DNA of 8,466 nucleotides from NCBI GenBank assembly GCA_028691335.1, contig JAQUZK010000049.1, positions 1 to 8,466 of the forward strand, written 5' to 3'. The first letter of the stretch is position 1. Each line of letters opens with the position of its first letter. Shown piece after piece: positions 1-6,107 of this stretch. The notes under the pieces are model-generated. The model was not told the origin of the DNA and ran no database searches. It saw only the letters and a list, made by a program, of their open reading frames with translations. This DNA is from Candidatus Izemoplasmatales bacterium. Lineage in GTDB: Bacteria; Bacillota_I; Bacilli_A; Izemoplasmatales; Hujiaoplasmataceae. The translations under genes and the position numbers were made by a program.

Positions 1-72
1 GTTTTAGCTAATCTCTTTTTAGTATGCTCAAAAACGGATATTTTTAGAGAGTTATACACATTTATAAAGAAA

Positions 73-127
73 AAAGGACTGTGTAATCCATGAAGAGATT
101 TAATTCTTCATTTCTTTACAGTCCCTT
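73..127 (-). terminator. Nested hairpin, probable minus-strand terminator
   Basis: The outer stem pairs GGACTGT (76-82) with ACAGTCC (118-124). An inner stem pairs ATGAAGA (90-96) with TCTTCAT (105-111) around an 8-base loop. Read on the minus strand, the outer stem is followed directly by TTTTTTCTTT, the layout of a rho-independent terminator. It could end transcripts from the ABC transporter gene, whose stop is about 275 bases upstream, or belong to a lost mobile element whose end it marks. The two-stem form is unusual for a simple terminator. Confidence 0.45.
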
Positions 128-178
128 ATTAAACTGATGATTTGACACTTACAGTTAATTGATAGTAGTGATATTGAT

Positions 179-339
179 TTAAACATCGACTAATTCAAAC
201 CCAACTCTCTTTTTGAGAGTAGTTTCGTTATTTATTAATTTTTTGCCTTGACTTTTAACAGTGAGTCATAATGATGTTAATAGTTTTTTTACATAAAGTG
301 TTCAATGTTCCACTCTTTTGAATACATATCACATCTTCA
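179..339 (-). pseudogene. Possible decayed transposase C-terminus (IS4-like)
   Basis: On the minus strand, a short frame (336-289) reads CDMYSKEWNIEHFM and stops. A shift of frame then gives VKKLLTSL, an in-frame TGA (268-266), and a last stretch ending KKRVGFELVDV before TAA at 181-179. Taken together, Y-SK-E-WNI-E followed by lysines resembles the IS4-family signature Y(2)R(3)E(6)K, with the Arg replaced by Glu and the signature crossing a frame break. There is no start codon or ribosome binding site. This is a weak pattern match over a short, broken frame and may be chance; a protein search of all three minus frames would decide. Confidence 0.22.
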
Positions 340-402
340 AGGCACCTTTGTCTTGACTTACTATGATTCTTGTTTTTCTACGCTAATATACTCAATAATT
401 AT

Positions 403-3156
403 TTATGATATATTCCTTATTACATCAATCGGCTGCTTCTTTGAAAATCTAACAATCGGAATTATAGATGAAGTAAAGCCAGCGACCAAAGAAATAGTAA
501 ACATAATAAGGATAGGTATAACACTGAAAGGTAATATATTGATAAATAAACTATACTTGTTTAAAGTTAGTGTAGACAATACTATATGAAAAATTATAAA
601 CAAGCCACTCGAGACAATTGCACTTAATAGTGCCATAGTTAATCCTTCTAGGCTAAATATTTTTATCAAATCACTCGTTTTAGCTCCTATAGCCCTCAAA
701 ATACCAATTTCTTTTTTTCTTATATTAATGTTTGAAGAAATAAAAATCATTAATAACAATATGGAAAGAAATATGAATACCAAACCAATAACAAACATGA
801 TATTTGAAATCGAACTAAAAATAGAATCGTAATACTCAAGCGTTATTGTTATATAACTGGTCAACTTATACTGAATGTTTGAAGAAGTATCATAAGAGAA
901 TAAAATCACCTCATTGTTCACCTCATCACTTTCACTTAAAGAAGATATTAAAAATGAAAAATCATAATCTACTTTACTCATTAAGTCATTAAACAACGAT
1001 TCCGAAAATATTATCGGATACTCATCATGTCCTCTAAAAGATGTTGTATTATAAAACCCAACAATTTCTATGGTTTCATTTAATCTAAGTCCATGATAAT
1101 CTCTAAAAATCTCTATACTATCTAATATATCAAAAAAGTATTTATCTAGAACACTTGAATAAGCTATATCAAGAAAATATGAAATATCTTTTCCTTCTTG
1201 ATAATCGTTACCAGAGTCAGTAAAATATAGAATATATTCAGCGTAATCCAAATACGTTTCTTCCCTTAAAGGATGTGGATTAAAAGAGTCGGGTATTTCG
1301 TCAAAATGTTCTAATGCATATTCTAAAACAATGCTCTCAACTTCATCAGCTAATAGCGAATCAATAGTTCCAACATTATCAAATGAAACATCACTTGGTA
1401 TAAGTGCTATAGGTAAAATCACTTGGTTGTTATCTAAATTTGATAATTCATTACCATCTTTCCATATAGTATTTTCTGATATATAATCTTCATTTGCTAT
1501 ATAATAGAAATCCATATATGTATTGTTACTATTATCATCAGTCAATAATTTTGAAATATCAATCCTTAATGGAGGTTGATCCTCAATTACATATGTTCCA
1601 GAATAACTATTTGGAAAAATTTTCTCATTATAATATCCTTCTCTTACAAAAAATAATGAATGCATAGAATATCGTACATAGCTATCAAATTCACTAAGAG
1701 ATATGTTAGTAATAAAATCGATATTTGACACATCCTTAAGTGTTTCATAACGTTCACCATCAAAATTTGTATCAATAATTCCTACTATCTCAAAACTCTC
1801 GTTTTCAATCGTTATTTCTTTTCCAATAATATCTGAATAAATATGAATTGGAATATGTTCATTAGTTGTTTTATCCAAATACCCATATTCCTTAAAAGTT
1901 TCAAAAATATACTTTGTTATTAGAACTTCATTATCACTAATGCTTTCTTTTGGTAAATTCCCAAAAACTAACGTTGCCCCAAAATCACTAAAAACATCGT
2001 CACTAACTTCCATTCCTCCATATATCTCATCTGAATGATAATAATCATCATCAGAAAAAGAATTATAGATGTTTTCTTGAATTGTTCCTGATAAACATTT
2101 AATTATAGGGTAAAAATTGCTTTCAGGAAACCTATTACGTAAAAGCGTTAAATCCTCCGTGTTAAGAAATGGATTAAACAATATTTCACCATAGATTTCA
2201 TCAAAATATGATTCTTGTTTTTCAAAAGAAAAATACTCTATATCAGACTTTTGATATGATTTTTGGACAGCTTCTATAGTTTCATAGTTTGATAATGACA
2301 TCGATACTCCAAACACCAATAAAGTTATAGCAATAACTAATATAGTAATTAAGAATCTTAGTGGTTTTTTAAAAATACCACTTGTTCCTTGCCGGAATGA
2401 ATTTTTAATAGACAACCCAGAAGCCTTCTTTGAATATTCACTATTAGCTTTGTCAGTATCTACTAAATTTACACTGTATGTTTCGCTTATGATTTCATCT
2501 TTTATAACAACTCCATCTTTAAGAGTTACTATTCTATCACCAAGATCATAAGCAATATCAGTATCGTGAGTGATAACTAAGACAAGTCTATTATTAGAAA
2601 CTTCTTTTAAGATTTTCATTATTTGAACACCGGTTTCAAAATCTAAAGCTCCGGTCGGCTCATCCGCAAGAATGATTAATGGTTCTTTTATCAGAGCTCT
2701 AGCTATTGCTATCCTTTGTTTTTGACCAGTTGATATTTCATTAGGCATTCTATCCTGATAATCGCTCATTTCAACTAAATCAAGAACACCCTTAATATCC
2801 TCTTCATTGGCTTGCTTCCCCTGCAATTCCAGTGCTAGTGATATATTTTTTCTTATATTAAGCGTTTCAATTAAGTTATACTCTTGAAATATATATCCAA
2901 CTGAATTATTTCTGTACATATCTTTTTCAAATTCTCTTAAGTTAGATAAACAAGTCCCTTTATAAATAACTGCCCCTTTTGTTGGTTTATCTAAAATTCC
3001 TATAATATTGAATAAAGTTGTCTTCCCACTACCAGATTTTCCTACTATAAAAACCATACCTCTATTGCTGAATGTTAGACTAACATCATTCAAAGCAATA
3101 GTACTTGACTCTTTGTCTTGAAAATATTCTTTCTTTATATTTTTTACTTCAAGCAT
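403..3156 (-). CDS. MacB-type ABC transporter, ATPase fused to FtsX-like permease
   Basis: This 917-residue membrane protein joins an ABC ATPase to a permease of the type VII (MacB/FtsX/BceB-like) class. The ATPase (about 1-220) has Walker A GKSGSGKTT (39-47), Q-loop Gln91, Walker B ILADEP with Glu166, D-loop GALD and H-loop His197. The signature motif reads ISTGQ (141-145) instead of LSGGQ. One membrane segment (about 268-288) is followed by an acidic extracellular domain of about 500 residues, then three segments (about 786-808, 838-861, 876-899) with the FtsX-type stretch NIRKKEIGILRAIGAK between the first two. That is MacB order and topology. Family members drive conformational change across the membrane to export peptides, lipoproteins or toxins, or to sense and remove antimicrobials; the substrate here is unknown. 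AAGGAG at 3164-3169 sits 7 bases before the ATG. The gene lies 81 bases downstream of the MACPF gene on the same strand and has a palindrome in its promoter. Confidence 0.9.
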   Translation of the reverse strand: MLEVKNIKKEYFQDKESSTIALNDVSLTFSNRGMVFIVGKSGSGKTTLFNIIGILDKPTKGAVIYKGTCLSNLREFEKDMYRNNSVGYIFQEYNLIETLNIRKNISLALELQGKQANEEDIKGVLDLVEMSDYQDRMPNEISTGQKQRIAIARALIKEPLIILADEPTGALDFETGVQIMKILKEVSNNRLVLVITHDTDIAYDLGDRIVTLKDGVVIKDEIISETYSVNLVDTDKANSEYSKKASGLSIKNSFRQGTSGIFKKPLRFLITILVIAITLLVFGVSMSLSNYETIEAVQKSYQKSDIEYFSFEKQESYFDEIYGEILFNPFLNTEDLTLLRNRFPESNFYPIIKCLSGTIQENIYNSFSDDDYYHSDEIYGGMEVSDDVFSDFGATLVFGNLPKESISDNEVLITKYIFETFKEYGYLDKTTNEHIPIHIYSDIIGKEITIENESFEIVGIIDTNFDGERYETLKDVSNIDFITNISLSEFDSYVRYSMHSLFFVREGYYNEKIFPNSYSGTYVIEDQPPLRIDISKLLTDDNSNNTYMDFYYIANEDYISENTIWKDGNELSNLDNNQVILPIALIPSDVSFDNVGTIDSLLADEVESIVLEYALEHFDEIPDSFNPHPLREETYLDYAEYILYFTDSGNDYQEGKDISYFLDIAYSSVLDKYFFDILDSIEIFRDYHGLRLNETIEIVGFYNTTSFRGHDEYPIIFSESLFNDLMSKVDYDFSFLISSLSESDEVNNEVILFSYDTSSNIQYKLTSYITITLEYYDSIFSSISNIMFVIGLVFIFLSILLLMIFISSNINIRKKEIGILRAIGAKTSDLIKIFSLEGLTMALLSAIVSSGLFIIFHIVLSTLTLNKYSLFINILPFSVIPILIMFTISLVAGFTSSIIPIVRFSKKQPIDVIRNIS

Positions 3157-3177
3157 GTGTTTACTCCTTCTTCAATA

Positions 3178-3205
3178 AATAGTGTGTAAATATCTACACA
3201 CTATT
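3178..3205. promoter_or_regulatory. Perfect 11-bp palindrome at the ABC transporter promoter, probable operator
   Basis: AATAGTGTGTA (3178-3188) and TACACACTATT (3195-3205) are exact inverted complements around a 6-base spacer. The site starts 22 bases upstream of the ABC transporter ATG and its right arm overlaps a TATAAT box. This position suits a repressor site over the transcription start. It could instead form an RNA hairpin at the 3' end of the MACPF transcript, but on the minus strand only TTATT follows, which is poor for a terminator. Confidence 0.6.
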
Positions 3206-3208
3206 ATA
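3203..3208 (-). promoter_or_regulatory. -10 box of the ABC transporter promoter
   Basis: Read on the minus strand this is a consensus TATAAT, 46 bases upstream of the ATG. No good -35 hexamer lies 16-18 bases upstream (the best is CTCATA), so the promoter is either weak or helped by an activator. The start would fall inside the 3178-3205 palindrome, so a bound regulator would block it. Confidence 0.5.
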
Positions 3209-3237
3209 ACTTAAATATGAAATTTTATGAGGCAGTA

Positions 3238-4737
3238 TCAATATTTTGTTATTACCAGTTTAATATAAACATTCTTGCAATACCAATTATCTTTACCCAG
3301 TCCTCTTGCATCCCAAAAAAAGTATATGTAGTTATCAAGAAACTGATTTATATTAACATTATTCTCATAAAAGTAATGTGTACTAAAAGTTGTGTTTATA
3401 CTACCCGGAGTGTGTTCAAACTCCCATTCTTCTATCAAGTCGGAACTTATATCTTGATCACTTCTTGAAATTCGAAATTGCTGATAACCATCATTAATCT
3501 CTGCAACATCAAATTTAACTTTGATATCAACATTAACATATCCTAGCGAATCCATAAGTTCTAGGTCAATATCAAATAGTTCTCCAAAGTCTACATAGTC
3601 TGAATTGTTATTAGCAGGATTATCGTCAATATTCCAATATTGATTTCTGACTAATTCATAACCTGTATTATAGTATGAATCCCCCAAATCCCCTGCATAA
3701 CTGTAATCTTCTGCAACATCATTTGCTTTTTCTTCTAAATATACTGGATAATAACTCTCTAGATTATTTTTCACACTACTATAAATTGGTGTGTCAGGTA
3801 TTATATCCCAAATAGGTATTAATCCATCATATCCAAAATTACATAATACTGCATCTTCATCATTTATTGAAGAAAGCCAGCTATAATAATTTGATGCAAA
3901 ATCATCCATATCGACAATGTCGAATGCGTTACCGCCTTTTGCCATAAGATAAAACCCAAGATTCGTGTTGCTTTCTGTCAAACCATATTGTCCATATACA
4001 TCGACACTTACATTACTTGTAGCTGACCCCAACCCAACACTTGCAACATCCATTTTACTTTCCAAATGGGTTTCAGTGCTAGATGTAAATTCTACTTGAT
4101 TTGATGTTAGTGAATAATACAGCTCTAGTCGTCCTCCATATATTCCATTAGCTATCATATGAGTGCCATACATATCAAACAAAGCTTCAACTGACATGTG
4201 CCCCAAACGAACAATATTAACATAATTTAAGAATGTTGAATTTGCATTGTTTTGATATTCCTCAATATTACTAGAATAATTTGGTAAAGATAAAGAGTAT
4301 CTATCAATATTAACGTTCTTAACATAGTAATAAGAACTATAATAATTACTGTAATCATATGATAAAGCTTGTTGAAATGCTGATGAAACGCCTCCACTAA
4401 ACATACCATCTGTATAAGATGCAGCGGAAGAAACTCCGTAAGCTACATTTAATTGTGTAGTCAAATCACTAAAAGAAGAATCTGATTTTGTAACTGAATT
4501 AGTTTCATTAATTTGTACTCTATTTAAGGTAACAGATTGCAAATAGCTTGTAGATAAGATTGGAGATCCGATTTTTATATCTGAGGAATCAGCAAAATCT
4601 GCAGTAGCAGTATTAATAGAGTACCCTATCCCACTTTGATAAGCTATAGGATTATTAGATGCGTTAACTCTGTTTGTAGTACTAAGTAGAAAAAACGCTA
4701 GAAATGTAAGTAGTATAACAATTAAAGTTCTTTTCAT
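3238..4737 (-). CDS. Secreted MACPF-domain (perforin-like) protein
   Basis: This 499-residue protein has a Sec signal peptide (KR, hydrophobic 4-19, likely cut after VNA at 24-26) and a MACPF domain over about 40-325. The family signature is clear: YGTH at 190-193, then GIYGG at 198-202. Before it lies a Ser/Gly/Ala-rich stretch (85-125) and after it a Ser/Thr/Val-rich stretch (215-250), where MACPF proteins carry the two helical clusters that unfold into pore hairpins. KGGN (267-270), YSWLSSI (285-291) and LIPIWDIIP (306-314) match the usual end of the domain. Family members oligomerise and insert beta-barrel pores; some only bind membranes. Residues 350-499 form an unrecognised, probably beta-rich tail, perhaps for target binding; no cholesterol-dependent cytolysin undecapeptide is present. 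The ATG is set by AAGGAGG at 4743-4749. The gene ends in TGA. Target, and whether it forms pores, are unknown. Confidence 0.88.
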   Translation of the reverse strand: MKRTLIVILLTFLAFFLLSTTNRVNASNNPIAYQSGIGYSINTATADFADSSDIKIGSPILSTSYLQSVTLNRVQINETNSVTKSDSSFSDLTTQLNVAYGVSSAASYTDGMFSGGVSSAFQQALSYDYSNYYSSYYYVKNVNIDRYSLSLPNYSSNIEEYQNNANSTFLNYVNIVRLGHMSVEALFDMYGTHMIANGIYGGRLELYYSLTSNQVEFTSSTETHLESKMDVASVGLGSATSNVSVDVYGQYGLTESNTNLGFYLMAKGGNAFDIVDMDDFASNYYSWLSSINDEDAVLCNFGYDGLIPIWDIIPDTPIYSSVKNNLESYYPVYLEEKANDVAEDYSYAGDLGDSYYNTGYELVRNQYWNIDDNPANNNSDYVDFGELFDIDLELMDSLGYVNVDIKVKFDVAEINDGYQQFRISRSDQDISSDLIEEWEFEHTPGSINTTFSTHYFYENNVNINQFLDNYIYFFWDARGLGKDNWYCKNVYIKLVITKY

Positions 4738-4742
4738 TATAA

Positions 4743-4749
4743 CCTCCTT
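4743..4749 (-). promoter_or_regulatory. Strong ribosome binding site of the MACPF gene
   Basis: Minus-strand AAGGAGG lies 5 bases before the ATG at 4737. It rules against an in-frame TTG start at 4758, which would lie upstream of this site and place seven extra residues, including an acidic one, before the signal peptide. Confidence 0.85.
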
Positions 4750-4775
4750 ATGCAACAACTATTGTCGCTAAATAA

Positions 4776-4804
4776 AGAATAACACAAAAATGAATAGTTT
4801 ACAA
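4776..4804 (-). promoter_or_regulatory. Promoter of the MACPF gene
   Basis: On the minus strand TTGTAA (4804-4799) is followed after 17 bases by TATTCT (4781-4776), preceded by TGT, which gives an extended -10. The predicted start is about 30-35 bases before the ATG. So the MACPF gene can be expressed apart from the upstream acyltransferase gene. Confidence 0.55.
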
Positions 4805-4829
4805 CGCTATAAAGTAAAGCTATTTTTAT

Positions 4830-4859
4830 TATCTATACTTTTTTCAATTTATATAGATA
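4830..4859. repeat. 8-bp inverted repeat upstream of the MACPF promoter
   Basis: TATCTATA (4830-4837) and TATAGATA (4852-4859) are exact inverted complements with a 14-base spacer; arm centres are 22 bases apart, about two helical turns. The site begins about 25 bases upstream of the -35. No T-run follows on the minus strand, so it is not a terminator; an activator or repressor site is possible. Confidence 0.35.
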
Positions 4860-4873
4860 CTGCAAAAATCAGG

Positions 4874-4911
4874 TCTTATAAATATGCTATGTTTAGTTAT
4901 ATCTTATAAAT
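4874..4911. repeat. Direct repeat TCTTATAAAT between C45 and MACPF genes
   Basis: The 10-mer TCTTATAAAT occurs at 4874-4883 and again at 4902-4911, 28 bases apart. It lies between the acyltransferase stop codon and the MACPF promoter. In such AT-rich DNA an exact 10-mer repeat may be chance, but its place suits a paired regulator site. Confidence 0.25.
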
Positions 4912-4934
4912 CATTAAAATTGTTTTATTTTTTG

Positions 4935-5966
4935 TTAAATTTTTAATCTTTCATCAATTTTAAATACAACTTTCCTAGGATTTCCTTCTGCTCTAATTAT
5001 TTTAAAATCATTAATTTGAATAATTGTACTCCAGATAGTTTCAAATTCTTTTCTTTCCTCATATTGACACATAAATCCAAATTCACCCTTTAGTATTGAT
5101 TTTGAATATTCAATTGGATTATCATCCAATCCAATCTTTTCTAAAGCGCTACTAGCCACTTCATATCTTAAACTAGCTTTATAGTTATGGACTTTTTCTT
5201 CATACTTTCTCATTTCTTTAGAACTAAACTCATTAGTTGTTACAACATATTTAACTTTAGATTCATTTATCAAAGGTTCCCTTATATTAATAACACTCTT
5301 ATTACATTCTACGACAACCAGATCTTTAGACTTATCCCCCAACAAAATATTACAATTAGAAGCTATCGGGATGTTTTTTAATAATTCGATAGCTTCTCTT
5401 GTTGAAGAAGCTTTTTCTAATAAATATCTAACAATAAAAACTGAGTTAAATCCAGGTGAAATATCTTTTAAGTTAGTTGCTACAAAAGTCATCGCCACAA
5501 CTAAACCAAACTCATTAACACCTTCTTCTCCATTTACAAATGAAGAAGTTGTCATATAAAATCTTGGAGTATGCTTTAGCTTATAATAATCAGCTTGAGA
5601 TCCTTTTTTTAAAAAATGTGGTAAATCATTATTTCTGGCATAATACACTTCACCATTCTGAGAAAAACAAAATGCTGTACACCCTCTAATTTCAGGTAAA
5701 TTGTCTTCTAAGTTATACATGCAACAACCCATACACATCATCCAAGCTAAAAACACTTTATGATCCACGTCTAAAGCATCTGTTATACCTCTAACTTCTT
5801 CATAAGCCTCATTAAAATATTGTTTTAGAATATTACCAGATTTAATCCCATAATCAAGTTGAAAGTCATCTAATTTTAAATTAAACTGCAAACCAACTTT
5901 TTTAAATATATTGCCTCGTATATATCCAGCCTCATAATGTGTTCCTGAAAATCTCATATGATACAT
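4935..5966 (-). CDS. C45/AAT-family Ntn acyltransferase or amidohydrolase
   Basis: This 343-residue protein fits the acyl-CoA:6-aminopenicillanate acyltransferase (AAT, peptidase C45) family of N-terminal nucleophile hydrolases. These cut themselves before a Cys, which then acts as nucleophile on amide bonds. Visible hallmarks in order are GTHYEAGYIRG (8-18), RGCTAF with candidate nucleophile Cys96, ARNNDL (110-115), GVNEFGL (149-155) and SNCNILLGD (203-211). No signal peptide is present, so it is probably cytoplasmic. Family substrates range from beta-lactam precursors to N-acyl amino acids and peptides; the one here cannot be read from sequence. Start choice: the upstream GTG (5975) lies only one base from AAAGGA (5977-5982), while ATG at 5966 is 10 bases away and is preferred. 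It has its own consensus promoter and lies 197 bases upstream of the MACPF gene on the same strand, with no clear terminator between. Confidence 0.82.
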   Translation of the reverse strand: MYHMRFSGTHYEAGYIRGNIFKKVGLQFNLKLDDFQLDYGIKSGNILKQYFNEAYEEVRGITDALDVDHKVFLAWMMCMGCCMYNLEDNLPEIRGCTAFCFSQNGEVYYARNNDLPHFLKKGSQADYYKLKHTPRFYMTTSSFVNGEEGVNEFGLVVAMTFVATNLKDISPGFNSVFIVRYLLEKASSTREAIELLKNIPIASNCNILLGDKSKDLVVVECNKSVINIREPLINESKVKYVVTTNEFSSKEMRKYEEKVHNYKASLRYEVASSALEKIGLDDNPIEYSKSILKGEFGFMCQYEERKEFETIWSTIIQINDFKIIRAEGNPRKVVFKIDERLKI

Positions 5967-6001
5967 TATATTCACATCCTTTATTTCTTATTTCAAACTT
6001 A

Positions 6002-6030
6002 ATTCTAAAGTAATAAAAATTTATTGTCAA
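6002..6030 (-). promoter_or_regulatory. Consensus promoter of the C45 enzyme gene
   Basis: On the minus strand TTGACA (6030-6025), a 17-base spacer and TAGAAT (6007-6002) form a near-perfect sigma-A promoter about 36 bases before the ATG. It lies just beyond the terminator of the upstream lipoprotein gene, so the acyltransferase begins a new transcript. No operator-like palindrome is visible in it, which suggests steady expression. Confidence 0.75.
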
Positions 6031-6048
6031 TCAAATAAATAAAAAGAA

Positions 6049-6090
6049 AACAAGACTAGGTTCTTTCTTAATTCAAAACCTAGTCTTGTT
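6049..6090 (-). terminator. Rho-independent terminator of the lipoprotein gene
   Basis: AACAAGACTAGGTT (6049-6062) pairs exactly with AACCTAGTCTTGTT (6077-6090) around a 14-base loop. On the minus strand it is followed by TTTTCTTTTTATTT. It lies 17 bases past the lipoprotein stop codon. The plus-strand side has no good T-run, so it works mainly in the minus direction. Confidence 0.9.
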
Positions 6091-6107
6091 GAATTTTATA
6101 TAATAAT

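Larger units (their letters stand above)
1..402. other. Gene-poor left edge
   Basis: No intact gene with a ribosome binding site is visible in this 402-base stretch. It holds a nested hairpin at 73-127, a possible decayed transposase tail at 179-339, and a small hairpin at 204-220 (ACTCTC, five T, GAGAGT). A plus-strand frame is open from base 1 to a TGA at 91-93 (30 codons), and a minus-strand frame over the first 60 bases is also open. Either could be the end of a gene lying outside the window, but neither shows a recognisable motif, so I do not call a gene here. Confidence 0.5.

Noticed and set aside
305..589. Plus-strand open frame of 94 codons
   Set aside because: It runs antisense into the ABC transporter 3' end and has no ribosome binding site or recognisable motif.
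3217..3468. Plus-strand open frame opposite the MACPF 3' end
   Set aside because: It is antisense to a well-supported gene, has no ribosome binding site, and is hydrophobic low-complexity sequence expected from AT-rich DNA.
4227..4409. Second minus-strand frame inside the MACPF gene
   Set aside because: It is an out-of-frame shadow of the MACPF coding sequence with no start signal.
403..4737. Mycoplasma genetic code (TGA as Trp)
   Set aside because: Trp codons in the genes are TGG, and the MACPF gene ends in TGA in a sensible place.
3238..4737. Cholesterol-dependent cytolysin
   Set aside because: No Trp-rich undecapeptide is present and the YGTH...GG signature points to MACPF instead.
4738..4758. 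Upstream TTG start for the MACPF protein
   Set aside because: The AAGGAGG site lies downstream of this TTG and is spaced for the ATG at 4737, which also gives a normal signal peptide.
4830..4859. Inverted repeat read as a terminator of the C45 gene
   Set aside because: The stem is only AT-rich 8 bp with a 14-base loop and is followed on the minus strand by an A-rich run, not T.
5187..5559. Two plus-strand frames opposite the C45 gene
   Set aside because: They are antisense shadows of a gene with clear family motifs, and no ribosome binding sites are present.
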